Under the pieces are notes generated by a model that was not told the origin of the DNA, ran no database searches, and saw nothing but the letters and a program-made list of their open reading frames with translations. Below are positions 12,701 through 29,636 of a stretch of 44,205 nt of DNA, in pieces. The DNA is from Entophlyctis helioformis (Eukaryota; Chytridiomycota; Chytridiomycetes; Chytridiales; Chytriomycetaceae): contig JAHLKH010000203.1 of assembly GCA_025526915.1 (NCBI GenBank), forward strand, positions 1 through 44,205, read 5' to 3'. The first letter of the stretch is position 1. Each line of letters starts with the position of its first letter. Made by a program: the position numbers and the translations under genes.

Positions 12701-12717
12701 GTGCGTGCGACCTGCAT
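9701..12717 (-). CDS. Type II membrane-anchored GH26-like glycoside hydrolase
   Basis: Two exons, 12717-11319 and 11184-9701, joined by a GT-AG intron inside the APEMNG codons; together 2883 nt, 960 residues. The N-terminal ~280 residues are low complexity (Gln, His, Ser, Pro), then a single membrane helix (ALIFAAVGIIVSLATTFIVV, residues ~283-305) and an extracellular catalytic region. RFAPEMNGNWFPYG looks like the GH26 acid/base motif, and LLISETGAAYY further on fits the nucleophile Glu. GH26 enzymes are mainly beta-mannanases; the substrate here is unknown. In typical GH26 the residue before the acid/base Glu is His, here Pro. A Pro/Ser-rich insert of ~100 residues interrupts the domain. 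The start is the Met just before the Gln-rich run; an in-frame Met lies further upstream at 12978. Its stop lies only 87 bp from that of IFT144 (convergent). Confidence 0.7.
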
Positions 12718-12837
12718 GTTGATTGGCTGGGCAACACGGAAATGTGGTGGCGACCGCGACCGCGACGCCTGGCTGGCTGGACGCACACGCAGGCACGATC
12801 CAAGACAGGCAACGCCGTCTTTATTGGGCGGACAGCC

Positions 12838-13614
12838 TTGGCAGCACATCGCAGCACATCGCATCGCGAGGATGGCGTTGGGCCACTGCCGCCAGAGCCA
12901 CGCCAGAGCCACGCCAGGGCCACGCCACAGCCTGTGTGGCCCGCAGACCGGCGAGGGGCGTGTCTTGTCAGCGCACACTGCACCGACACTCGCTGCTTCG
13001 CGTCCCTGAAAGGCTCACTGCCGTCCATGTGAATGCGAAGCACGCAGATGCAATGGCGGTGGCCAGAGTATCCATGTCGTCATCGTCGTGGCCAGATCCA
13101 TCACTGCCCTCGTCCTCATAGGCGTCGTGCTCCTTGCAGCACTCCTCACCGGCTCGATCCCTCGCATCCTGGCGCATCCTGCATGCAAGCACTCGAGCAG
13201 CTGGCGTCGGAAAACAACCAGCCCATCTCGCACATCACGCCGACAATGCGCTTGAGCGACTGCGAGCCATGGCCAACGAAGCTCTGGCAAAGCCGAGAGT
13301 CAGCGCGAGTCTTACGGCCAGAGCGGCCAAGGACGGCAAACACTGCCTTGCATCTCTGCTTTGAGGTACCGCCTTGCTCGGCCGTGTTGAGCGTGAGTGC
13401 CGCTGGTTGTCGAGCATTTCAAGCGAATGAAAGGTGCAGCAAGCCCTTTGGGGAAGCAGCTTCGAAGATAGCAGCGGCCCAAGATCCTGCTTTCCTGTGC
13501 ACAATCAGCGCACCGGCATGAATGGATAGACGCTGCATGCTCAAGCCTTGTGCTTGCTTGAAAGGACAACGCGTGCACGTCGTGAAGGTGTCGAGTACCG
13601 CCAGGTGCAATGGC
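12838..13614 (+). repeat. Dispersed inverted repeat, left arm (~0.78 kb)
   Basis: Matches the reverse complement of about 35920-36695 at roughly 95% identity by eye, from GCAGCACATCGC to GTACCGCCAGGTGCAATGGC. Differences are scattered substitutions plus a few small indels. One of these (CATCCTGCATGC against CATCTGCTTGC near 13180) breaks the short hydrophobic reading frame that is open in the other arm. Sequence outside the arms is unrelated. No terminal inverted repeats or target-site duplications are evident, so the nature of the unit (duplicated gene piece or non-autonomous element) is unresolved. Confidence 0.85.
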
Positions 13615-16202
<2,588 letters not shown>

Positions 16203-17204
16203 TCCCGTGCTGGACAGCATCATTCGAATGGATCTTATGCGGCACTGCTTGTTTGGGCCGTTGCCATTGTCTGGCATTGCCTTTCTCTCGTTATGCTGTT
16301 TTGTCGAAATGTTTCTCGCTAAATACACATGTTGACAACATCAGGAGTTCGGCATGCCTGTCCATCTTGTGCGAGGGGAACTGGTAGTTGGCTGCTCTTG
16401 TGCTCGATGCCGAACGTGGAAGTGGGCGGAGTTTCGCAGGCGGTGACTGATATCGGAGTTTGGGACCGGAGATGGCGCTCTTTAGCAGAACGCGTGTCTG
16501 GATAACGGAGTTTGGCCGGTGGCGTCGGGAAGAAAGGGAAGTTGTGCAAGGCCGCTGTGACGCCGAGTGTATGCTGTGGCGGACAGGGTGGCGCAGACAA
16601 GAGACAGACGGGTTGGGGCATCAGCAAACTCCAACGGCACGCACACAACACCCACTCGCCTCGTCCAGCAGATCCCGCCACCCTCCGCCACCGTTGTGTT
16701 TGTCAGCCGCCGGCGCGTCGGTCTTGTCCGGAGTCGAGAGCCGGCGGCCAAACGCGAACATCGTGTCTCGACTCGGAGCACAACGCTTAAAAGGATGCGT
16801 GCCACCCTCGGCGTCCAGCGGTTCACTCGCCGCTTGTCCCTTTCCTGTGTCCTCGTACCATCCTTGTTCGCTGCCCTGTACTCGTGTGCCCTATCTGTTC
16901 CTCTACACTGCCGAAACCTGCTGCCCGCAACCAGCGTCGACAACCAGCCAGCCAACCAGCCGCATTCCCGACACACGGTCCGTATCTGAATAGTCGCTCT
17001 TACGTTTGCGTCCAAGTCGACGCTCTCCGGAACAGCAAGCCTGCGAGGAGCGCACACTGCCCAGAGCACCGTTGCCCTTTTACATATACACAGCTTCTTG
17101 CTGCCGGCGCCAGTCTTTGACCAACCCGCCCAGCAATACCACAACTCCCCTCTCTTCTGCCCAGCGTCATTCTGCCCAACTCTCTGCCCCGCCTCCAGCT
17201 CAAG
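16203..17204. other. Intergenic and promoter region of protease B
   Basis: No gene supported on either strand. TATA-like sequences are CTTAAAAGG near 16788 and TTACATATACA near 17081-17090; the latter sits about 115-125 bp before the start codon at 17205 and is the better candidate. Confidence 0.4.
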
Positions 17205-20369
<3,165 letters not shown>

Positions 20370-20613
20370 TCAGCCTTTTGTTCTTGTTCTTCTCTTGGCT
20401 TGCACCAACATTGCTGGACGAGGCATTCTGAAGCAGTAAATGAACGTTATGTTGAATCGTTGAACGATGATGGACGCAATGTATTGAAGAAAGGTTGTTG
20501 GCTTCGCCTGCGATTCTAGCGCATCTTGAACAAAGTGAACAGAGACCAAGCAGGCGTGTCATGCTAAAACCGAAACGCATTCATGAACGGATGGAAAGTG
20601 AACGTTCATTGGA

Positions 20614-21237
20614 TTAGAAGAGAAGGAGACCAGCAGTGACCATGAGAGCAGTGGCGGCAATCTGGAACGAGTTGCGGGGCAAGCCGGCAATGCTGGCGGA
20701 CGTGATGCCGCCGTCGGTGGACGAGGGCGAGGCAGCAGGAGAAGTTTCGGTCGTCGACGAGGAGCCGGTGTCGGCGGGCTTGTCAGACGACGGCGCATCC
20801 TTGGGCTTGTTCTGGTCGTTTGTGGACGAACCGCCAGGAAGGGAGGGAACGCCAGGCGTCATGGGCTCGTCGTCCTCGTCGCACTCGAACACGCCCTCAG
20901 CCTCCTCGCAGTCGAACTTGGAGAAGTCGGTCTCCTCCCAGCACTCGAACTCGTTGAGGTCAATCATGGACATGTCCGTGACCTCGCAGTCCCACTGGTC
21001 GGCAGGGAACTCGATGACTTCCTCGCAGTCCCAGTTCTCGAGGCTGTCGTCGCTCTTCATGTACGCCACATCAGTGCTGAGCGAAGGGTGGTCGCGGCGC
21101 TCGAACTTGGGGATGGCAGGGAGGCTCTGGAAGCGGTTGTTGTATGCACCCTCGTTGATGGCGCCAGACTCGACCGAGACATCAGCGGTAGCGTACGAGG
21201 CGGCAACGAGAAGAACAGTAAAGATGTTGGCGAGCAT
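20614..21237 (-). CDS. Probable GPI-anchored acidic surface protein with repeated Trp/Phe-Cys motifs
   Basis: Single exon, 207 residues. Signal peptide MLANIFTVLLVAASYATA; a middle segment (residues ~68-125) very rich in Asp/Glu with five Cys each next to an aromatic residue (NWDCEEV, QWDCEVT, FECWEET, KFDCEEA, FECDEDD); then a Ser/Thr/Pro/Asp linker; and a C-terminal hydrophobic tail (QIAATALMVTAGLLLF) typical of GPI-attachment signals. I recognise no family. It could be a cell-wall adhesin, a metal-binding surface protein or a structural wall protein; all are inference. It is convergent with protease B (244 bp between stops) and has short dyad repeats upstream. Confidence 0.8.
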   Translation of the reverse strand: MLANIFTVLLVAASYATADVSVESGAINEGAYNNRFQSLPAIPKFERRDHPSLSTDVAYMKSDDSLENWDCEEVIEFPADQWDCEVTDMSMIDLNEFECWEETDFSKFDCEEAEGVFECDEDDEPMTPGVPSLPGGSSTNDQNKPKDAPSSDKPADTGSSSTTETSPAASPSSTDGGITSASIAGLPRNSFQIAATALMVTAGLLLF

Positions 21238-21379
21238 TGTGTTGGTGTTGTTGTTGTTGGGACGGCGACGGGCTTGTTCGTAGGGTGGTGTAATGGGACA
21301 GAAAGGTACAGAGTGTATACAGAGAGCGAGCGGTTCGTTTGTGGGCAGAGAGAGGGGCGGGGCCGGCGCTGGTTAAGTA

Positions 21380-21452
21380 CACCTGGGTGCCACCTGAAGC
21401 AGACTGTTTCAGGTGGCGTGGGTGCCACTAATGACGATGGTGCCACCTGAAA
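21380..21452. promoter_or_regulatory. Cluster of CACCTG/CAGGTG sites upstream of the GPI protein gene
   Basis: CACCTG occurs at 21380-21385, within GGTGCCACCTGAA at 21386-21398, inverted as TTCAGGTGGC at 21408-21417, and again within GGTGCCACCTGAA near 21440-21452, with a partial GGTGCCAC near 21421. The second and third form an inverted repeat with a ~9-bp spacer. The arrangement suggests a binding array for a dimeric factor 140-215 bp upstream of the start codon at 21237. The factor is unknown. Confidence 0.55.
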
Positions 21453-21495
21453 ACGCGTGCCGCTACGCTGTGGCGCGCGCGTGCTTGGAGGGCGC

Positions 21496-21527
21496 CACAG
21501 GGTGCGACGATTATCGCACACCCTGTG
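21496..21527. promoter_or_regulatory. Imperfect palindrome in the same promoter
   Basis: CCACAGGGTG-CGA pairs with TCGCACACCCTGTGG across a short ATTA-like centre, with one unpaired position. It is either a dimer-binding operator or a hairpin. A TATATA element follows at 21587-21593; it is nearly symmetrical, so its direction is unclear. Confidence 0.45.
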
Positions 21528-21714
21528 GGCCGATGACGCCAAGGGCGAGTCGATGTGTGCGGGTTGCATCGCAACTGGCACGTTGCTTATATAGGCCAGG
21601 CCGGCGGTTGGCGGCTGTCGTGCAAGCCGATGGCCTACGACGCCGAGAGGGCACAAGGGGACGTTGCCTGTTCATTTGAACGAATACTGGTGTATATGAA
21701 ACCAACAACACACA

Positions 21715-23530
21715 TTACGCTTGCTCGTCGCCAGTGTCTGCCGCGGTCTTTGCAGCTGGCAACGAGCGGACAGTTTGTGCAGGTCGTCCCGACGATCCAA
21801 AGCCAACACGGATCGGTGCAAGGTCGCGCTGCATGCTGGCCGCTGGCAGTGCAATGGAGGATGCATCGGTGGCGTGTCCGCTGAGCTGGGGCTGGGGCTG
21901 GGGCTGGGACATGGTAGGCTTGAACGAAACAGACATCTTGCCTGAACTGCGAGGCTTGCTGCTCGAAGAGCTATTATTGCGTGGGTCGTTGCGCGGGAGC
22001 TGGCCCTTGGCCGGCTCGCCCTGGATGATGGATCAAGGCACAGCAGCTGTTACTCAGTACACACTCTATCCGCCAGGCGTTGGTGTCTTGCAGATACGCA
22101 CCCTGAATACCATGACCACCTTGGGTACAAACAGCATCAGAATGGCAGGAAGAACACTGCCGACCCATTCGCCGACGAGCAGGAAGAGCCGCAGCGATGG
22201 CGATTGGGTCGAGTCGATAAGCATCCTGCCAATGCGAGAAGAGATCCATGACATGGCCCAGTTGTACGTTGCCGACGACCTGCAGGATGGAGAGCATATG
22301 CCGTGCAATCAGGCAGTATTGTGAGCGTCGAGCCAGTGCCGTCAAGCATGCTGCCAAACGGAAACACGATGGCGCAACGTACATCCAGAATCCTTCGTTG
22401 TACGACGTTGGAATGTTGCGGCACTGGATCGTAACAAAGAGGCCAGCCAACAGTGAAATGGCTTCAAGCGTACCCCAGTAGGTCTCCAGAGACCCCACGT
22501 CGCAAAACGGAAACGTCTCCAGAGTCTCGACGTCTGTCTTGAAGACAACGAGCGGGCGAGTATGTGCATTGGGCAGAACAAGCGGGACCATGACGGCAAC
22601 GAACCACAGCGCAATAAAGTAGAACAGCCCGCGAAGGAGATTGTGATCGCTCATTCGGGATAGCATGCTGATGTTGACCTTGCTGAACTGGACCACCCGC
22701 CAAGTCTTGACTGTCAATGCTCCAAACACGGTCGCAAACCTTGATTCATGGGACCGCGCGCGTACGAGTCGGATGCTGGTCAGCATTTGATCATGCCCAT
22801 CATGGCTGCATGCCATTCACGTGGCAGTTTCGTGGTGGAGCCGTGCAGCGTGAGCACATACCCAGCATAGCGAGTAATGTAAATGGCATAGCAAGTCATC
22901 GCAGAGGGAACGGGAAACGCCGTGACCAGGATAAGGCTTGCCCAGATGCTGAATGAGCCGCCAATAATGATGTTCATAAATGTTCGACTGGCAGCACGGA
23001 AGACACGTTCCTTCTTGTAGCGGTGAAGCAGAATCAATGCGATTGCCGAGCACGCGATGCTGAAAGCAATCACAAAGTAGACCAGTGGCTTATATGGAAC
23101 TCGCCAGCTGGTCGAAGTCGAGTCTGCTTAAAGCGTCGGTTGGATATCAGGATCGAGTCAGTTCTCTGTTGCGAGGACAGCGTCTCGCATGCACGTGCAT
23201 TGCGATGCACTCTCAATGCTGCTGACCATTGGCTGCCGGAGGACTTGTATCCGACGTTAGGCGTTTGGACAAGAGCAACGCGTCTGTCGACACGCCTCGG
23301 CCCATTGCTTCAGACGGATAGATGCGCGCAAAGCGTGACGGGTCGGTTGAGCGATGGCGAGCAGCGTATGCATCTCAGGTTAGTGAGGGAAGCCGACGCA
23401 GTAGCTGCCCCGTGCGATCTTTGGAGATCAGATGGAATGGCACTGCCTACCTTGGTTGCTGGCGATGGAATACCCTTTGCTGGTCGCGCCTGTCGGTCCA
23501 GCAGCCGAAAGAGCACGAGACATGCATATG
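21715..23530 (-). CDS. Class C (GABA-B-like) seven-helix receptor, 5' end unresolved
   Basis: Exons supported on the minus strand: 23123-22862, 22739-22383, 22279-22102 and 22020-21715, all joining in frame with GT-AG sites. They encode the 7TM core: TM1 VYFVIAFSIACSAIALILL, a helix around IWASLILVTAF, the family-typical FGALTVKTWRVVQF after TM3, and TM7 PAILMLFVPKVVMVF. A ~100-residue Ser/Gln/Pro-rich cytoplasmic tail ends at 21715. Further upstream, segments such as VSTDALLLSK with RIYPSEAMG (about 23250-23310) and GPTGATSKGYSIASN (about 23451-23500) resemble the periplasmic-binding-protein-like ligand domain of such receptors, but I could not fix their splice pattern or the start (possibly near 24.0 kb). 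A role in sensing small molecules is inferred from the family. Confidence 0.75.
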
Positions 23531-24111
23531 CATCGATTGAAAGACAAGCCATTGCATGCGCATGCGGCAGTGTCAGTCCTTGAGAATCGGCTCGCTGCTC
23601 TGCATGATTCAGATGGCGACTTTCGTTCGCGGCTGGACATGTAAGCATGGCCACTTACCGCCACCATCCGCAGGTGCGTCTCCGTGCTGCGATTGCTGGT
23701 AGAAGCGCATGGTCGCCGTCTGGGGAAGGCTGACAGTGTCATTCGGAATGTCGTCATCCCTGGAGGAATTGCTGTGATTGGTCGATCTTGAGAGCCCTCT
23801 TGAGGTTCAGACACTGCGTGATGCGAGCACATCAGATCCGGGCTCTGCTGCACTTGCCGCTCAACTTGACACATTCACCAGAAGGCAGCAACGAAGCCAC
23901 GCCAGAGCACCTCAACGGCATCGCGACATCGCATTCTGCCATCCAGCAGCGTGCAATGGCTGATCAGCCTGCCATCCAGTCATGTCCAAAGTCGATTTAT
24001 TGAAGCAAGGATCCTTTCAGCCGTCCACCGGCCGTCCGTGCAGGCTGCCGACTCTTGGGTACAGGTATGATATGCAAGCAAGGGAATGTCGCCATCGTCG
24101 CCAGCAGCCAA

Positions 24112-25989
24112 TCATTCCTCGCCAGGCGTTGTAGGCGTCAATGCATAAACGCTGCTGTTGCATCTCGGCATGGTCTTGGCGAGCTGCCTGCGGAACGATC
24201 GTGACACGCCGGCGCCAACATAGATGAACCGCCGGACGTGTGTCCAATGATGCAGAAGCTTGTTGAGTGTCTCCTCTGTGATGGCTGGACATGCAATGAC
24301 CTGCAGGCGCTCCAGTGCTGGACTGGAAATGGAACAGCGAAACAACAGCGGTCTGTATGCTGGCTGTTGGAAACGACGCGGTGATGCGGCAGGGTCTGGA
24401 TGCGATCCGTCGCGGCTGACAAGAGGCACTGAATTGGGTGGCAGATGGGGTGCGGGCATTGCAGACTGTGGCGTCGTCATGTCTGGTGTCTCAACCACAG
24501 GGCTCTTTTCCATCTCTGAAATGTCGTAAATGAGCCGCTCGCCAACCGCAGGAGAGTCTGAATTGACCGACGACGAGGATGTCTGCGCTGAAGCCGAGAG
24601 CCAGGGCTTGCTTCGTTGTGTCCACACTCGAGATTGGTGTGCTCGCTGACAGCAAGCATGTCGTGAAGCACAAGCTGCCGAAGCTTGGGCAAGACGCTCG
24701 ATCCCCCACCAATGATTGCGTGCAGGTCAGTGACCTGACAGAGATCGTACAGGCGAAGAACCTTGAGTCGCACACACAGCTGCCCAACAGCAGCAAGCGT
24801 TTCGTCCGAGATGGGAAGCGCCTCGAGCTGGAGGGATTCAAGTGATGCGCCAAGAGGCGACTGCAGAATGCCCATGAGCAGGTCTTCGGATAGATGAGGG
24901 ATGTTGGCTAGCGTGAGCTTGCGAAGATGCCCGGCAGAACAATAGTGTGCAATCTGTGCCAGGGCCTCGATGGATATCTGCATGGCGCGTCGGATCTGCA
25001 GTTTCTCAAGCCGTGCGCCGCGCTTCTCAAGAATGTGCACAAATCCTTCGTCGGTCATGGAGACAATGCCGGTGAGGTCAGCCGCGCGCAAGTCTGGACA
25101 CGTTGTTGCCAGCGCTGCGGCAAAAGCGTCGCCGCCAGCCGATCCGCTGAGCATCTGGCCGTTTGTCATGTGAGAGCCAAGCGAAACGTCGACCAGATGC
25201 GGACAAAGAACAACAAGTGAGCACATGTCTTCTTCGTTGAAGTTGCATCCAGAAATTGAGAGCCTCTTTGTGCGCGGTGACCGCTGGAGCAGCCGCATTA
25301 TGGGCTTGAGCTTGAGAGAGGGAGAGTCTGCGACGGCAAGCTCGCGGAACCGCACAAGCTCGGGGGCACTGGCCGGCGGATTCGTTGCAGAGTCCGTGTC
25401 GCTGTCTTCGTCAGAGGCACTGTGATCGTCCAAGTCGGGCAGAAACAGGCGCGGGCCGTTGGCTGAGCGGCCAATAAAGAACTTTTCCAGAGACAAGCTC
25501 TCGAGATTCGCGCAGCTGTTGAGAATCATGCTCCAATCCTTGGCAAGAACCGATACGTTGAACAGGCTCAGGCGCTTCACAAACCGGCCGTAGAAGAAGC
25601 GCAATGTCTGCAATGGACTGGCAAGGGTGCGCACAAGACACTTTAACGACTCGTCGCGCTCAATGTCGACTTGGCTCCACAGGAACGACGATGCGCACAT
25701 GTTCCATCTGCCAATAGTCTGTGTTGAGTTTGCAGTAGACACACAATGGGGCAAGCAGGGAGGACACAAACCTCCGATCCACGAGTGTGCAAGAGCGGAT
25801 GTGTGAGTATTTCCAGTGGCGCTGTCGTCGATTGGCAACGTGGCTCATGATGATCAGGAGCACTTCGTTGGGAATGCTGTATGCCAAAGAGGCTCGCACA
25901 TCTCTCATGGCAGTGCTGGCCGTGGCGTGCCCGTGAGATGGATCGCTGTGGGACGAGATGGGCTGAGCGACTGACCAAGCCCCTCGCAT
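24112..25989 (-). CDS. F-box / leucine-rich-repeat protein
   Basis: Probable substrate adaptor of an SCF ubiquitin ligase. Exons: 25989 (or 25908) to 25772, 25707-24626, 24557-24112. The first intron (64 nt) restores the canonical F-box end LVDRRWNMCASSFLW; the F-box starts SIPNEVLLIIMSHVA. The long second exon holds LRRs of the Amn1 / cysteine-containing type (ERLSISGCNF-like units: LSISGCNFNEEDM, LRAADLTGIVSMTDEG, LRLYDLCQVTDL). The 68-nt second intron is inferred from the frame change at about 24.6 kb; a single-base indel is the alternative. The last exon has a Ser/Pro-rich linker and one more LRR-like stretch (LQVIACPAITEE). A further open frame at 26318-25905 (MAGSDVGRG..., Ser-rich) may be an N-terminal extension joined by an intron or a frame break. 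Confidence 0.8.
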
Positions 25990-26355
25990 GGCTCGAGCAT
26001 GCCCACTCTCTCTCCGTGGTCGTGTGGCGGTCCAGATTCTGTGTGAAGCGGCGAGGGCCGAAACGTGCTCGTGCTCCCAAATGCCGCGTCCATTCGGCCC
26101 AGCAGCGAACTGACCGATCCGTGTGACGATCGCACAAGGACAGGAGTCGATGCGCCAGAATTGTCAAGGCTGGAGAATGCAGACTCGTCATGGTCGGTGG
26201 CGACACGGTGCCTGTCTCGGTCCGCGTGTCCAACAACGACGAGCGGCACGCTTGGCCCCGCTGGCCCATGTTCGGCCAGATGGAGAGGCTGCGCGCCGCG
26301 ACCAACATCAGAACCCGCCATCACAAAAGAAAGTAAGTGATTCATTCGCAAATAA

Positions 26356-29300
26356 CTAAAGCCGATACGCCTGAGGAGGGATGCTGGGCTGCAGAGATTG
26401 AAAGCGTTAGCAAAGTATCATGTATGTAAATGAGGTGGCGAAGCCATCGGCTCAGTACCTTGGCATTAACAAACGCCTGCATGGCACGATCCTGGATCCA
26501 AGCAGTTTCCTGTAGACACTGCAGACTGAACTGGAAGTTGAGCCCTGTCGCCTTTGAAAACTCGACAACAAGGTGGTGTTGCTGATCAGACAGGTTGTGC
26601 TGAGCTTTGAGCTGCTGCAAAGTGGCAGGGTCGGGAAGTTGCGGCCACGGCGAGACCTGGACAGCTGGCGGCTGTTGTCCGGCTGGTGGGGGGAGCGCTG
26701 CTGCTGGAATGTGCACCGACTCGGACGTGGCATTGGGCGGAGCGTCTCCGGTGTGGTACCACGCGTAGTTATTGGTGTAGTGCCGCACGACCCATGCGTC
26801 GTTGATGATGGTGAATGGCAGATTGGCCATCGCGGACCGAGAGCCTGGAGGCGCAGGAATGATGACAAATGTGCGATCAAAGCTGCGTCGGCAGGACACT
26901 TCGACTGCGGGGGCGTGCAGGGTTAGAACGGAAACGGACATGGTTGCGTTCAATACGACATGGTACCTTCTTTGAATTCGCCATGAGCCGAGATGAAGAG
27001 AAACGCAGATGGAGCAGCGCCGCGTTGGAATGCCTCGATAAGGAACCGTCTCTTCTCTGGTGGATCCTTGAGCGGGTGCTCGGTGGAGGGGATCTTTCCA
27101 AACACCCTGACAATCTCAGGGCCGCCCTGGAAGGCCATGGACACTCGCTTGTCTGGAAACCGCCAAATGATGTGCCATGCCACAGACAAGACAACGGGTT
27201 AGTTGCGAGCGCGAGAGTCGTGGAGTCGTCGTCAGTGCAACTTGCCAGGCACTTTGAGTTTGCTCAGATTCCGGTTGAACGACCACCAGGAATCAAACGA
27301 ACGATCAGAGCGGCCGGAATTGGCATAAAATGCACCACTGCCGTTGGACACCCGGATCGAGTTGACCGACAGTGAAAACGTGGCTTCGTCTGCATAGAAA
27401 TCAATCAGGCCCGCCCGGTTCGTGTCAAAGAGGGTAAAGAACCTAGATATGGCATAATCAGCCGACAGTGTGAGTTGGATTTGGGCAAGGAGCCTAGCAC
27501 CGAAAAAGGCTTGGCAGCCCACGCATGGCTCATGGCTTACGCCTGCACAAACTGATCTGCAATGGCGCGTGTGGCGTCCGAGTCAATGAATCCTGGCTTG
27601 ACGTCAAGCGGAAACCGAGCCGTCGCCTGCACGCCAAACTGGATCTCTTCCAGTACCGGCTCCATGTCCAGGAGCTGGATGGTCGGAAACAGCTTCTTGA
27701 CATCGCTGGCCAATCACATTCGGTGACTCGAGTCAGCAATCCATTCACCATGATCCAAGCGATGTCTGGCACGCATTTCGAGGCACTAATACCTTGTGTA
27801 GTTGATGTTGCCGCCAGCCTTTATCAGCTCGCGCTCGCGCACAGGGTTGCCAATCAGAAGCAACTCGCGAAGGTTCTTGAACTCTTTGCCGCTGAATGGC
27901 TCGAGATCGCGAAAGGACACAAGCTGGTTGTCTTGAAGCGACAAGTTGACAAGCGACGGAAGCCGTTGGTGGAGCGATGAAAAGTGTGCAAGGGTCCGCA
28001 GACGGTTGCCGGACAATGACAAGGTCTCGAGCTGACAAACAGATTGTTTGGTTATCAAAGGTCTCGTACGAATCAGCATGTGAATCAGGCATGGCATGGC
28101 ATGGCATGGCCAAGAGTCGAGATGAGCATACGTACACCAGGGCACTGCTCGCCAATGATTTTGCATAGTACAGGCCCAAGCTTGGAAGACGGGTCATGGT
28201 GGTCAAACACCTTGAGGCGCTCGGTCATCACAATGGGATCGTCATGGACTCGGTCAAAGTCGAGACGCTTGGCTTCTTGGCTGTACCGTGATCGGACAAG
28301 CAAGGTGAGCTGCTCAATGACTGCCGATCCTTGGGACCTGGCAAGCGACGGAGACGCGCCTGGTCTCGTTGCAGATCTGGCCGATGAAGATGGTCTCGGC
28401 TGCGACACGCTGGACGAGTCGTAGCGAATGGTCAGGTTTGCGCCAGCAAAGGAAATCCCATCCAGTCTCTTGATGGTGGTTGCTTGCTCTGGTGTTTCCA
28501 GAAGCAGGACGATCTTTCCATTGGCCCATTGCCCCTGGTGCAAGATACTCGCACGTCAGCAGAGTTGAAGTAGGCAAGAGGATGGAATGCGCAAAAGGCG
28601 GCGCTTACTCTGACAACCCTCGCGGTCCGATCAGCCTTCTTGGTGAGGAACGTGGCGACATCTTCGATGGCTACGTTTGAGGCGACCCCATCAATCTACA
28701 ACGGCATGCGTATGGATCGTGAGACAACTTGCGAACGCAGCCAGACCAGGAGTTTGACAACACAACTCACCGACACGCTCGACCGTAACGGTGCACCTGT
28801 CCTCGACAGAGACGGCCCGTCGGATCTGCCTCCGCGGCGGCTGTATGGAGCACTGTCCGTTCACCAATCCGTCCGCATTGCCAAAAAGAAGGCATCCCCA
28901 TGCAAGCGTCAGCTCGGCAAGCGATGCATTGCGTCCATCGGCAACGAATGCAAACATACGATCTTGAGCGGCCTGGCTCTGGCTGGTCACTGCCCATGGC
29001 TTGATCGCCGTCCCGGTCTTCTGCAAAGGTGACGTATGGGCGTCCTGATCCGGACGACGCTGCTGTGGACGATGACCGCAGCGGTGGAGTGTCGCGGCCC
29101 CCTCGGCCACCCCGATATCCTCCAGAAGTGCGTCCGCCACGTCCGAAACCACCGCCATTTGGGCCACGCCGTGGCGAGTCTCCTCCAGTGCTCCAACCGT
29201 CGCTGCGGCCCGAGTTGGACGTTCTGCCGGGTCCACCTCGGCCGCCGTATCCATCATTGGAGCTGCTGTTCACGCCAGACCCGTTCCGGCTGGTGGACGG

Positions 29301-29468
29301 GCCGAGCCTGTCGGTGACGCTGATCCTGGAGGTGTCGTTTGCACCAAACGGCGTGGACGACGTCGAGCCAAAGGCCGGAGGTGCGACAGACGACTGCACG
29401 GCATTGAGTGCATTGGCCAAGAGGTTGTTGCTGGCAAAGCCTCTGCCGCTGCTGTTTGTGTTGTTCAT
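26356..29468 (-). CDS. MEX67: mRNA export receptor MEX67/NXF1 (TAP), 10 exons
   Basis: Carries mRNPs through nuclear pores, normally with MTR2/NXT1. Exons on minus: 29468-28960, 28840-28771, 28695-28609, 28534-28136, 28031-27793, 27705-27541, 27442-27246, 27152-26967, 26904-26459, 26388-26356. The total of 2331 nt gives 776 residues, longer than yeast (599) or human (619) because of an RG/Gly-rich N-terminus. Domains in order: RG-rich RNA-binding tail, RRM-like fold (IDGVASNVAIEDV..., GISFAGANLTIRYD), leucine-rich repeats (LETLSLSGNRL, LVNLSLQDNQL, LRELLLIGNPV), NTF2-like domain (FFTLFDTNRAGLIDFYAD, HGEFKEVEV, FTIINDAWVVRHY) and the C-terminal UBA-like TAP-C domain (FSKATGLNFQFSLQCLQ) ending SIPPQAYRL. 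The intron between exons 7 and 8 uses a GC donor (G|GCAAGT). Confidence 0.92.
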
Positions 29469-29636
29469 GGTACAGCCTGGCTTTGTCTGGTCAGCGTGCC
29501 ATGCCATGGCCCGAGAGTCAGCAGTCTGCATGGACGGCCGGTGGACGGCGCACATCTGAGAGCACGGCACGTACCAGACTGCGGGCCGTTTGGTCGATCG
29601 GGCGGATGGAAGTGTGAGACTAAATGGCTGGCACAT

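Noticed and set aside
12241..13032. Plus-strand ORF of 263 codons opposite the GH26-like gene
   Set aside because: It is antisense to the Gln/Ser-rich N-terminus and runs into the inverted repeat; its Val/Cys/Arg composition is typical of a shadow frame.
24560..24630. Frameshift in the F-box/LRR gene
   Set aside because: A 68-nt GT-AG intron in the usual size range joins the frames exactly, so an indel is not required.
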